DNA from: Candidatus Aphodovivens excrementavium
GTDB lineage: Bacteria > Actinomycetota > Coriobacteriia > Coriobacteriales > Eggerthellaceae
Assembly (NCBI GenBank): GCA_018715935.1
Contig: DVKR01000030.1
Span: 1-64,000 of the forward strand
Length of the DNA stretch: 64,000 bases
Direction: 5' to 3'
Notes under the pieces: model-generated
The model's input: the letters and a program-made list of their open reading frames with translations, nothing else
Databases searched by the model: none
Told to the model about the DNA's origin: nothing
In this document: piece after piece, positions 26,428 to 34,450 of the stretch
Numbering within the stretch: the first letter of the stretch is position 1
How the letters are laid out: every line of letters begins with the position of its first letter
Translations under genes and position numbers: made by a program

Positions 26428-28941
26428 CTAGAATCTTCCGAAGCGCTCATGGCGCTTTTCGACAAGCTCGTCAACGTTACAGTCCGCAAGCTCATCGAGC
26501 GCAGTGCGCACGTAGTCGGCAACGTTGTCCACCGCCTGGCGAGGGTTCTCATGCGCCGGGCCGTCGCCCTCGGAGAGAACCTCGTCAATAATTCCCATGC
26601 GCGCAACATCGGCAGCGCCCATGCGCATGACCGCCGCAGCCTCAGGAGCACGCGTGCGATCCTTCCAAAGAATCGACGCGAAGCCTTCAGGCGACAACAC
26701 CGAATAGACCGCATGCTCCTGCATCGCAACCTTGTCGGCAAGCGCAAGCGCCAAAGCGCCGCCGGAGCCGCCCTCGCCCAAAAGCACGCTTACCACCGGC
26801 ACGCGCAAACCTGCCAGGGTGAACAGGTTGTCGGCGATGGCGTTGCCTTGCCCGCGCTCCTCTGCCTCGGTTCCACAGAATGCGCCTTGGGTGTCTACCA
26901 GGCACACCACCGGACGATGGAACTTCTCCGCCTGACGCATCAGGCGAATCGTCTTTCGGTATCCCTCCGGCTGCGGGCAGCCGAAGTTACGACGAATGCG
27001 CTCCTTGAGATCGACGCCCTTCTCCTGAGCAAGAACGGTTACCGGCCGTCCGGCAATCCACCCGATGCCCCCTACAATAGCGCCGTCGTCTCCAAACGCG
27101 CGATCTCCGTGGAGCTCAATGAAGCCGTCCACCATGCCGTCGATATACGTAAGCGACGTTGGCCGATGGGTATTTCGCGCAAGCTGCACATGGTTCCACG
27201 CCTCCTCCGCCGCGTCGGAGGTAGGGCATTGCGCTTGATCGGAGAAAGCCGTCTCTCCCAACAAGGATCCGTCTTCCGCATTGAAGCCGCCTGCCGCCAC
27301 CGCACGCTCAATCCGCTTCTCTGCGGAGGATCCTCCCGAAAACAGCGGGAAGCTAAAACGCGGCTTCTCCTGCGGTTCTGCGGGGAGCTCAACGGGGAAC
27401 ATGCCGTAGGTGATGGAATTGTAGGTATCGGCGCCGCCTTCCAAGTTTGCGCACACCGAATCGTAGTCGACGATGAGCGCCCGGTCGCCCGGTTTCGGGT
27501 TGTCGGGGAGGCAGGCAGACGCATGCAGGGCAAGAAGATGGGCCAACCGCTCGCGAAGCTCTCCGCGCGCAACCACACCGTCGATCAAGCCGTGCTGCAA
27601 TGCGAATTCCGCCGTTTGGAACCCTTCGGGAAGCTCTTGCTTGATAGTGTCGCGAATAACGCGTTGGCCGGCAAAGCCGATAAGAGCCTTGGGTTCGGCA
27701 AGTATGATATCGCCCTGCATGGCAAACGACGCAGTGACGCCGCCGGTGGTGGGATCGGTGTGCACCACGATATACAAAAGGCCCGCGGCGCTGTGACGTT
27801 CGACGGCGCATGACACCTTCGCCATCTGCATCAGTGACATCAAGCCCTCTTGCATGCGCGCGCCTCCCGAGGCGGTGAACATCACAACGGGCAGGCGTTC
27901 TTCAGTCGCGCGGTCGAACAGACGAGAGACACGCTCGCCCACCACGGTGCCCATAGACCCCATCAGAAACGTGGAGTCCATCACGCCGAGCGCAAGCTTT
28001 AGGCCGGCAATGGACCCCGCCCCTGTTCGAACGGCTTCCTCGAGGCCGGTTTTTTCTCGAAGCCCCTCGATTTTGTCGAGATAGCCGGGGAAAGAAAGCG
28101 GGTCGCGCTCTTCAAGCCCAACGTCCCACTCCTCAAACGTGCCCGCATCCAGCAGGTCGGCAATGCGCTCGTTAGAGCTCATGCGGAAGTAGCCCCCGCA
28201 CTGCGGGCAGATGTAATGACCGGCTGCCAAGCCCGCCGCGTCGAACGTCAGGCCGCAGTGTCGGCACGTGCGCCATTCCTCCTCGTCGGCAACGGTGCGC
28301 TCTGTCGTGCAAAGGACCCAGCCGAAGCCGATTGCGTTGTCCGTCATAGGTTTGAACACGCGCACCTTGCGCTGCGCCGCCCGCGCCAAGAAGATGTCGA
28401 CATCGGCAAGCGGAAGCGACTCTCCCGCCAGCAAGATGGTAGAAGCCCCGCATTCGCGCGCCGCCTCCAACACCGCATACCCATTGCAGAACAGGGCGTC
28501 AGAGTAGCGCTCCCCCAGCACAACCGTGCCGTCGGCCTCGCGCAGGTTCAGGTCGAAGCGTCGCTCTTGGGTCAGGGGCGCCCAGGCGGAAAACCCGGCG
28601 TCTTTGGCCTCTTGGATAAGCTGGCGGGCGGTCTTTCCGCGCGCCATCACCAGCACGCGCGGGCGAAGCTCGGAAAGCTCCTCGTTTTCGTCTTCGGGAA
28701 TCGGCGCCGCTTCGACCTGCTTTTCAAGATACTCGGTTACGTTCGAGGCGCCCACGGCATTGGGGGCAACCTCGCTGCGAACGGCTTCTTCGGCAACTCG
28801 CGTTAAGCGGTAGGCCACATCGGAGGAATCCTTCTCCTTTGAAGGCTGCTGGGATTCTTGCTCCGAGCGACGAGTTTCCTCCTCGCTGACCAGGCGACCC
28901 TCCGAAGAAAAGGTGATGTAGTTTTGCGCTTTGGTTTTCAT
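26428..28941 (-). CDS. accDA: Fused acetyl-CoA carboxylase carboxyltransferase (AccD-AccA) with an N-terminal biotin-carboxylase-like segment
   Basis: Carboxyltransferase that moves CO2 from biotin to acetyl-CoA to make malonyl-CoA. 837 residues. Residues 1-90 are polar and low-complexity. Residues 93-207 resemble the biotin-carboxylase N-terminal domain (VLVMARGKTARQL, READGTVVLG, YAVLEAARECGAS). Residues 226-248 form the AccD C4 zinc ribbon (CRHC, CPQC). The AccD crotonase fold (FTASGGARMQEGL, DPTTGGV) runs to about 500. The AccA part covers about 590-837 (LHGDRAFGDD, DTQGAFCG, GEGGSGGALAL, LSPEGFASILW). It is the last gene of the fab cluster. Neither accC nor accB is in the window. A fused AccDA is known in several Gram-positives; the N-terminal segment is the odd part. 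Confidence 0.93.
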   Translation of the reverse strand: MKTKAQNYITFSSEGRLVSEEETRRSEQESQQPSKEKDSSDVAYRLTRVAEEAVRSEVAPNAVGASNVTEYLEKQVEAAPIPEDENEELSELRPRVLVMARGKTARQLIQEAKDAGFSAWAPLTQERRFDLNLREADGTVVLGERYSDALFCNGYAVLEAARECGASTILLAGESLPLADVDIFLARAAQRKVRVFKPMTDNAIGFGWVLCTTERTVADEEEWRTCRHCGLTFDAAGLAAGHYICPQCGGYFRMSSNERIADLLDAGTFEEWDVGLEERDPLSFPGYLDKIEGLREKTGLEEAVRTGAGSIAGLKLALGVMDSTFLMGSMGTVVGERVSRLFDRATEERLPVVMFTASGGARMQEGLMSLMQMAKVSCAVERHSAAGLLYIVVHTDPTTGGVTASFAMQGDIILAEPKALIGFAGQRVIRDTIKQELPEGFQTAEFALQHGLIDGVVARGELRERLAHLLALHASACLPDNPKPGDRALIVDYDSVCANLEGGADTYNSITYGMFPVELPAEPQEKPRFSFPLFSGGSSAEKRIERAVAAGGFNAEDGSLLGETAFSDQAQCPTSDAAEEAWNHVQLARNTHRPTSLTYIDGMVDGFIELHGDRAFGDDGAIVGGIGWIAGRPVTVLAQEKGVDLKERIRRNFGCPQPEGYRKTIRLMRQAEKFHRPVVCLVDTQGAFCGTEAEERGQGNAIADNLFTLAGLRVPVVSVLLGEGGSGGALALALADKVAMQEHAVYSVLSPEGFASILWKDRTRAPEAAAVMRMGAADVARMGIIDEVLSEGDGPAHENPRQAVDNVADYVRTALDELADCNVDELVEKRHERFGRF

Positions 28942-28977
28942 TGCAGTCTCACTTACCCTCTTGCGCCAGCAATGCGC

Positions 28978-29433
28978 CTACTGTTCATCGGCAGCATGCG
29001 CAAGCACGTACTTCTGCGTTGCGGAGGCGCACAGCTGCCCGTCAACGCTCGCCTCGACCTCGGCTACGCACAAGCGAGAAGAGGCCTTAACGATAGTTGC
29101 TTTTAAGTCAAGCGTTTCGCCCGGCGCAACTTGGCGACGGAACTTTGCCTTGTCGATACCGGTCAAAAAGCCAAGAGCGCCCTGTGCCCCTCGATCTACC
29201 AGAATGCAGAACGACGCCGTCTGGGCGAGAGCCTCCATTATGATAACGCCCGGCAAAACCGGATGGCCGGGAAAATGCCCCTTGAACAGCGGCAGATCAG
29301 GGTCGACATCGAGCTGAGCGTGAATCGTCGAACCGGCATCGCATGTCAGAACGCGCGTCACCCACACAAAAGGATCTCGATGAGGCAAAACCGCCTCAAC
29401 CGCTTCCTTCCCGCAAGGATACTGAAACTCCAT
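28978..29433 (-). CDS. fabZ: 3-hydroxyacyl-ACP dehydratase FabZ
   Basis: Hot-dog-fold dehydratase of fatty-acid elongation. About 151 residues. Catalytic His and Glu are in FKGHFPGHPVLPGVIIMEALAQ (given in part); LPHRDPFVWVTRV and FLTGIDKAKFRRQVAPG complete the signature. ATG at 29433 after GGGAGA; a TTG one codon upstream is possible. Lies between fabF and accDA, all on one strand with short gaps. Confidence 0.95.
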   Translation of the reverse strand: MEFQYPCGKEAVEAVLPHRDPFVWVTRVLTCDAGSTIHAQLDVDPDLPLFKGHFPGHPVLPGVIIMEALAQTASFCILVDRGAQGALGFLTGIDKAKFRRQVAPGETLDLKATIVKASSRLCVAEVEASVDGQLCASATQKYVLAHAADEQ

Positions 29434-29450
29434 CAAGGTCTCCCTTCACC

Positions 29451-30767
29451 CTAGAACGGCGAAATTGCCAAGCAGGCGTTGTGGCCGCCGAACCCGAGGC
29501 TGTTCGACAGAGCCACCTTCTGCGGGTAATCCGTCATAGCCTCCCGAACCACTGAAACGGGGCAGTCGGGGTCAGGCTCGGCAAAGCCATGCGTAGGAGG
29601 CACGCAGTCGTTGGCAACCGAAAGGGCGGTGACAATGGCCTCAAGCGCTCCCGCTGCGCCAAGGGTGTGTCCAATGGACCCCTTCACCGAGGTGACGGGG
29701 ATGTTCGAGCCGGCGTCCTCGCCGCACAGCGCAAGCAGCGCATGGGACTCAGTTGCGTCATTTGCCGGAGTACCCGTTCCATGTGCGTTCAGATGACCCA
29801 GATCGGCGGGCGTGAAACCGCCTTCAGCCAGCGCCTGCTCCATGGCGCGGCGAATACCTTCGCCATCGGGAGACGGCGCGGTCATGTGGTAGGCGTCACC
29901 CGTTACGCCATACCCCGTGACTTCGGCAACGATCTTGGCTCCGCGCGCAAGCGCATGCTCGAGCGACTCAAGCACAATCGCTCCAGCCCCCTCGCCCGCC
30001 ACAAACCCAGCACGACGCACGTCGAACGGCAGCGAGGCCTCGTGCGGATTTTCCGCTTTGGTGAGTGCGCTCAAATTCGTAAAGCCCGCGATGCAGATAG
30101 GCGAGATGCTCTCCTCGGTGCCGCCCGTCAACGCCACGTCGGTGTAGCCGTGGCGGATATCGCGCAACGCGGTTCCAATGCTGTTGGCACCCGTTGCGCA
30201 AGCGGTTACGATGTCGAGGCACTCGCCTTTCATCCCGTAGCGGATAGCCAACGTGCCGGCTGCAATGTTGCCAATCATCGTGGGAACGAACAGCGGGTTC
30301 ACGCGCTTGGGGCCTTTCTCCAGAAGCGTGGTGAAACCGCTTTGCAGCTCGTCGATGCCGCCAATCCCCGAGCCAAACAGGATAGACACGCGAGAGGGGT
30401 CCTCATCCTCCATAGTGAGGCCAGACATAGCCAGCGCCTCGTCGGAAGCGACGATGGCGTACTGCACGAAGCGTTCGAATCGGCGCGCTTCTTTCTTCGT
30501 CAGGCCATGCTCGGTGGGCTCGAAGCCGCGCACCTCTGCAGCATTATGAACTTCGTAGTCGGTTGTATCGAACCGCTCTATCGGCGCGATACAGCACTGT
30601 TTGCCGAACACGGCATCCCACAATGCCGAAACGCCAACTCCCGCCGGCGAGACGGCGCCCATGCCCGTGATGACCACGCGATGCGTGCCGTCCGGGCGGC
30701 GCGTCTGGATGGCATCGGGATCCGCAGGAGCTGCGCCCGTCAGTTTGAATGCGGTCTTCTCACTCAT
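29451..30767 (-). CDS. fabF: 3-oxoacyl-ACP synthase II FabF
   Basis: Condensing enzyme that extends acyl-ACP with malonyl-ACP. About 438 residues from MSEKTAFKL, after GGAGG. Thiolase-fold motifs are VVITGMGAVSPAGVG, the nucleophile Cys in VTACATGANSIG, and the His residues in NAHGTGTPAND and SVKGSIGHTLGAAGALE; LGFGGHNA is the C-terminal loop. Its ATG overlaps the fabG stop (ATGA), so the two are translationally coupled. The extra 25 residues before THRVVITG are lineage-specific. Confidence 0.95.
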   Translation of the reverse strand: MSEKTAFKLTGAAPADPDAIQTRRPDGTHRVVITGMGAVSPAGVGVSALWDAVFGKQCCIAPIERFDTTDYEVHNAAEVRGFEPTEHGLTKKEARRFERFVQYAIVASDEALAMSGLTMEDEDPSRVSILFGSGIGGIDELQSGFTTLLEKGPKRVNPLFVPTMIGNIAAGTLAIRYGMKGECLDIVTACATGANSIGTALRDIRHGYTDVALTGGTEESISPICIAGFTNLSALTKAENPHEASLPFDVRRAGFVAGEGAGAIVLESLEHALARGAKIVAEVTGYGVTGDAYHMTAPSPDGEGIRRAMEQALAEGGFTPADLGHLNAHGTGTPANDATESHALLALCGEDAGSNIPVTSVKGSIGHTLGAAGALEAIVTALSVANDCVPPTHGFAEPDPDCPVSVVREAMTDYPQKVALSNSLGFGGHNACLAISPF

Positions 30768-31534
30768 AGCGACATACCTCCGTCGATGCAAATTACCTGG
30801 CCGGTGATATAGCCCGAACCCTCGCTCGCCAAGAAGCGCACCAGCGCAGCAACTTCCTCGGCAGTTCCGAAACGCTTGGCGGCAATGCGCTCGCCGATAG
30901 CCGCGCGCTGCTTTTCAGACAGCGCGTCTGTCATGTCGGTCTCGATGAACCCGGGAGCTACGGCATTGCAGGTGATGTTCCTACCGGCAAGCTCGCGGGC
31001 GATGGATTTCGTCAAGCCGATCACGCCCGCCTTTGATGCCGCATAGTTTGCCTGGCCGGCATTGCCGGCAACGCCCACCACGCTGCTCATGTTGACGATG
31101 CGGCCATAGCGCTGCTTCATCATGCGCTGGGCAGCTGCGCGGCAGCAGTTAAACGTTCCTTTCAGGTTGACGTCGATCACCGCGTCGAAATCCTCGTCTT
31201 TCATGCGCGCCAAAAGGCCGTCGCGCGTTATGCCGGCGTTGTTCACCAGCACGTCAATGCGCCCGAACTCTTCAAAGGCGGCCTCGATCAGCCCCTTGGC
31301 CTGGTCGGGATCGGCGACATTGGCAACGCGAGCAATTGCCCCCACTCCGTAAGCGCCGCGCAAATGCTCGGCAAGCTCCCGAATCGCCTCGAGCCCCGAT
31401 TCGCTCGAGCAATTGACGCACACGTCATACCCCGCGTCTGCCAATTTCTCGGCAATGGCGCGGCCGATTCCGCGGCTCGAGCCGGTAACCACCGCAGCGC
31501 GGCGCACGTCCTGGATGTTTTCCTGAGCGGCCAT
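30764..31534 (-). CDS. fabG: 3-oxoacyl-ACP reductase FabG
   Basis: NADPH-dependent short-chain dehydrogenase of fatty-acid synthesis. 256 residues. Cofactor motif TGSSRGIGRAIAEKL, NNAGITRDGLLARM, catalytic Ser (NMSSVVG) and the YxxxK motif (QANYAASKAG), then APGFIETDMT and GQVICIDGGMSL. Start after AAGGAG. It follows fabD by 3 bp and overlaps fabF by 4 nt. Confidence 0.95.
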   Translation of the reverse strand: MAAQENIQDVRRAAVVTGSSRGIGRAIAEKLADAGYDVCVNCSSESGLEAIRELAEHLRGAYGVGAIARVANVADPDQAKGLIEAAFEEFGRIDVLVNNAGITRDGLLARMKDEDFDAVIDVNLKGTFNCCRAAAQRMMKQRYGRIVNMSSVVGVAGNAGQANYAASKAGVIGLTKSIARELAGRNITCNAVAPGFIETDMTDALSEKQRAAIGERIAAKRFGTAEEVAALVRFLASEGSGYITGQVICIDGGMSL

Positions 31535-31537
31535 CGC

Positions 31538-32521
31538 CTACTCCTTCCCAACTTCGCCATGCAATTCGACACATGAATCGAAGCTCGACCTGTCTTGAAC
31601 GCATGAGCGCTTGAGTTCTTTGTTGATGCGCTTGACCAGATTCGTCAGTACGCCGCCAAAGCCAACTTCGATACATTCCCGAGCATGTGCGGCCTCTAGC
31701 GCGCGCACGCACTGCACGAACCGCACCGGGTGGGTCATCTGAAGAGCCAGATGCTCGCGTGCGGTTTCCGCAGTGAGCGGCGCAGCGTCCACGTTGCAAA
31801 TAAGAGGAATGCGCGGCTGAGAGAACGAGACCGCTTCCATGTAGGAGTACAGCTCTTCAGCCGCCTCCGCCATGAGAGGGCTGTGGAACGCGCCCGAGGT
31901 TTTCAGGCGCGATGCGCGCTTGCCCAAAGCGCTCCAGCGCTCCTCGGCTCGCGCAACCGCCTCCAGCTCGCCGGAAATAACCACTTGCCCTGGACTGTTG
32001 TAGTTGGCGGGCACCAGCACCTGGCCTTGCGCGCACTCCTCGCACAGCTGCTCGACTTCTTCGTCGGTGCCCTTGAGCAGAGCGCTCATCGCTCCCGGAT
32101 GCCTGTCGGCGGCACGCGCCATGGCGTCAGTGCGACAGCGAACCAACGCAAAGGTCTCCGTATCGGAAAGCATGCCGGAAACCGCCAATGCCCCAATCTG
32201 CCCAAGCGAGAAGCCAAGCACCGCCGACGGAGCAACCCCGCGCGCCTCCAGCGCACGGGCGATGCCCACCGACAGCGCGCACAGGGCAGGCTGAGCATAA
32301 CGCGTGTCGTTGATGCGCTCCGCATCGTCGGAACAGACCAAATCGGCGACGTCGAAGCCAAACGCGTCCGAAGCGCAGGCAAAGGTTGCCGCCACCTCGG
32401 GAACGTCAAGCAAGTCGGCGCCCATGCCGGGTTTTTGGGAGCCCTGACCAGAAAGCATAAACACCAATCCGGGCTCGTCGAGCGACTCGAGACTGGAAGA
32501 GTGCACAGCAGTTTCGCTCAT
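31538..32521 (-). CDS. fabD: Malonyl-CoA:ACP transacylase FabD
   Basis: Loads malonyl groups onto ACP. 327 residues. FMLSGQGSQKPGMG is the oxyanion motif. The nucleophile motif reads GFSLGQ (Ser105) where most family members have GHSLGE. The catalytic His lies in SGAFHSPLM, and GFGGVLTNLVKRI is the C-terminal motif. The catalytic Ser and His are kept, so activity is expected. About 30 residues longer than the E. coli protein, mostly at the two ends. Start after GGGAG, 9 bp downstream of fabK. Confidence 0.93.
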   Translation of the reverse strand: MSETAVHSSSLESLDEPGLVFMLSGQGSQKPGMGADLLDVPEVAATFACASDAFGFDVADLVCSDDAERINDTRYAQPALCALSVGIARALEARGVAPSAVLGFSLGQIGALAVSGMLSDTETFALVRCRTDAMARAADRHPGAMSALLKGTDEEVEQLCEECAQGQVLVPANYNSPGQVVISGELEAVARAEERWSALGKRASRLKTSGAFHSPLMAEAAEELYSYMEAVSFSQPRIPLICNVDAAPLTAETAREHLALQMTHPVRFVQCVRALEAAHARECIEVGFGGVLTNLVKRINKELKRSCVQDRSSFDSCVELHGEVGKE

Positions 32522-32530
32522 TTCTGCTCC

Positions 32531-33517
32531 CTACTCCGCGCTCGACGCAACCAGCCGCTCGCCCCGAGCGTTCAAGGCGGCAACCTCTTCGATATTCAAG
32601 CCGCACAGCGCTTGCGCCTCAGAGACGATCTCGTTAAGAACCTGAGCAGCCGTCTTGCGCTCGCGCACCAAAGCCGCAACCTGGCCGGCCATCATAGATC
32701 CGTTGTCCACATCGCCTTCCACCGCACGGCGCAGGCTTCCCAAATACATCTGCTCGAGCTCATCGCCGTTTTTCGCCATGTCGCCCTCAAGGGAACGGAC
32801 CTTGCGGGAGAACTTGTTCTTCAAGCAACGAGCCGGATGGCCGCTGCCGCGGCCGGTGACGATGGTGTCGGAGTCTTTCGCCGCCAGCACGCGCTGCTTA
32901 TACGCATCGGCAACGGTGCACTCCTCAACGGTAAGAAAGCGCGTTCCCATCTGCACGCCTTCCGCACCCAGCATGAATGCGGCGGCAAAGCCGCGGCCAT
33001 CCGCCACGCCGCCGGCACCGATAACGGGAATGGAAACCGCCTCGCGCACCGAAGGAAGAAGCGCCATCGTAGTGAGCTCGCCAATGTGGCCGCCCGACTC
33101 CGTGCCTTCCGCAACCACCGCGTCAGCTCCCAAGCGCTCCATGCGAACAGCCAAAGCGGTGGACGCCACCACGGGGATGACCTTGATGCCCGCCTCTTTC
33201 CACATGTCCATATAGTTGGCAGGGCTTCCCGCGCCCGTGGTAACAACATCCACCTTCAGCTCGCACAAAAGCTTTGCAAGCTCTCCGGCGTTAGGGTCCA
33301 TAAGCATGACATTCGCACCAATGGGTTTTTGGGTGATCTCGCGCGCCTGGCGCACTTGGTCTTCCACCCAATCCAGCGGCGCGCCGCCACAGGCGATGAT
33401 GCCCAGTCCGCCCGCTTCGCTTACCGCACCCGCCAAGCTCGCGTTTGCGATACGCGCCATGGCACCCTGAATGATGGGCACCTCGATGCCCAAAAGCTCC
33501 GTGACCCGCGTCTTCAT
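32531..33517 (-). CDS. fabK: Enoyl-ACP reductase FabK (FMN-dependent)
   Basis: Flavoprotein enoyl-ACP reductase of the nitronate-monooxygenase TIM-barrel family; it does the last reduction of elongation in place of FabI. About 328 residues from MKTRVTELLGIEVPIIQGAM. Typical segments are SEAGGLGIIACGG, KPIGANVMLM, VVAEGTESGGHIGE, PVIGAGGVADGRG and GAEGVQMGTRFL. Its position between acpP and fabD supports FabK over nitronate monooxygenase. A terminator and a possible -10 (TATAGT, 33579-33584) separate it from acpP. Confidence 0.93.
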   Translation of the reverse strand: MKTRVTELLGIEVPIIQGAMARIANASLAGAVSEAGGLGIIACGGAPLDWVEDQVRQAREITQKPIGANVMLMDPNAGELAKLLCELKVDVVTTGAGSPANYMDMWKEAGIKVIPVVASTALAVRMERLGADAVVAEGTESGGHIGELTTMALLPSVREAVSIPVIGAGGVADGRGFAAAFMLGAEGVQMGTRFLTVEECTVADAYKQRVLAAKDSDTIVTGRGSGHPARCLKNKFSRKVRSLEGDMAKNGDELEQMYLGSLRRAVEGDVDNGSMMAGQVAALVRERKTAAQVLNEIVSEAQALCGLNIEEVAALNARGERLVASSAE

Positions 33518-33578
33518 ACTCGATAATCCTTTCGATGCTTCCCCCTGCTGCGAATCCATCGTCCGCAGAAATGTGTGT

Positions 33579-33584
33579 ACTATA
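33579..33584 (-). promoter_or_regulatory. Candidate -10 box for the fabK-accDA transcript
   Basis: TATAGT on the minus strand about 60 nt before fabK and just past the acpP terminator. The -35 is unclear. Position suggests a second promoter for the rest of the fab operon. Confidence 0.35.
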
Positions 33585-33597
33585 GGCTCAATTACCC

Positions 33598-33631
33598 AAA
33601 AAGCCGAAAGGGGGCCGCTTTCGCAGCCCCC
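33598..33631 (-). terminator. Terminator or attenuator between acpP and fabK
   Basis: A GGGGGC/GCCCCC stem extended by two inner pairs. On the minus strand it is followed by TTTCGGCTTTTT. It would let acpP be transcribed in excess of the downstream fab genes. Confidence 0.75.
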
Positions 33632-33650
33632 TGCACGTAGCAATCGATTG

Positions 33651-33872
33651 TTATTTGAGAGAATCGATATGGGCAACCAGCTGACCGATGGTCTCGATGC
33701 CCTCGGGCTCACCAAACTCGATCTCGCACTTTTCCTCCAGATCGCAGATGAGCTCCATCATGTCCAAAGAGTCGATGCCCAAAGCCTCCATGGTGGCGTC
33801 CTCGGTGATCTGATCGGTGTCGATGTCGAGATTCTCGGACAGTACCTCTTTAACGGTGTCGATCGTTGCCAT
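33651..33872 (-). CDS. acpP: Acyl carrier protein
   Basis: 73-residue acidic acyl carrier protein. The phosphopantetheine-attachment Ser is in ALGIDSLDMMEL; helix 3 reads IETIGQLVAHIDSL. Start after AAAGGA. It heads the fab structural genes, directly after the MarR regulator, and is separated from fabK by a terminator, which fits its need for high expression. Confidence 0.96.
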   Translation of the reverse strand: MATIDTVKEVLSENLDIDTDQITEDATMEALGIDSLDMMELICDLEEKCEIEFGEPEGIETIGQLVAHIDSLK

Positions 33873-33891
33873 AATCGTTCCTTTCCGACAT

Positions 33892-33905
33892 TCAAATTAG
33901 TTTGA
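33892..33905. promoter_or_regulatory. Candidate operator upstream of acpP
   Basis: TCAAATTAGTTTGA is an inverted repeat (TCAAA and TTTGA, 4-bp spacer) 20 nt before the acpP ATG. It has the TTTGA/TCAAA half-sites typical of FabT operators, in the opposite order. The MarR gene next door is the obvious candidate to bind it. Inference only. Confidence 0.4.
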
Positions 33906-34003
33906 TTGTCTAAGTAATAACTGTTCCTAGTATGGTATGGGGCAATTCCCGTGAATGCAATACCCCACAACGCCCCTCCATTATTTCTTCGGTGTTTTCA
34001 TCC

Positions 34004-34441
34004 TCAAGCGCGCTCGTCGAAAAACGCCTTCACTTTCACCAGGGCAGTGGTAAGCACCCGCTCCTCTTCGTCAGTGAGCCCCGAGAGCGCGTCGTCGATC
34101 ATCTGCTTATGGAAAAGGCTGTGAGCGCGGTATACCAACCGTCCTTTTTTCGTGAGAGAGAGCATGACCTTGCGCCTGTCTTCCACGTCTCGCTCTCGGC
34201 GAATGAACCCGCGTTTCTCAAGCTTGTTCACCGCCGTCGTCAACGTCGCCGTGGTGACGCACAGCCGCGCCGCAATCACATTCATGGGATTCTGCTCGTA
34301 AAGCCCGATAGCCACAATGGTGTGAACCTCTGTAATTGTGAGCCCTTCAGTGAGCCTATTGTCCAGCGAACGCTCTTCAATGCGTAAGATCGAGTTGAAC
34401 GTCCCTGAAAGCAGATCGTCTATATCGGCTCGAGAACCCAT
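34004..34441 (-). CDS. MarR-family regulator, FabT-like
   Basis: 145-residue winged-helix repressor of the MarR family. The recognition region reads NVIAARLCVTTATLTTAVNKLEKRGFI (given in part), and the wing carries RRERDVEDRRKVMLSLT with the conserved DRR. Position at the head of a fab cluster matches FabT, which represses fatty-acid genes together with acyl-ACP in Firmicutes. Start at ATG 34441, after GGAGGTGG. It begins 9 bp after rnr, so it can also be read from upstream; 131 bp separate it from acpP. Confidence 0.85.
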   Translation of the reverse strand: MGSRADIDDLLSGTFNSILRIEERSLDNRLTEGLTITEVHTIVAIGLYEQNPMNVIAARLCVTTATLTTAVNKLEKRGFIRRERDVEDRRKVMLSLTKKGRLVYRAHSLFHKQMIDDALSGLTDEEERVLTTALVKVKAFFDERA

Positions 34442-34450
34442 GACCACCTC

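Noticed and set aside
26365-27813. 482-codon plus-strand open frame opposite accDA
   Set aside because: Antisense shadow without recognisable sequence.
31730-33526. 598-codon plus-strand open frame opposite fabD and fabK
   Set aside because: Shadow of well-identified genes; the translation is Arg/His-rich with no family resemblance.
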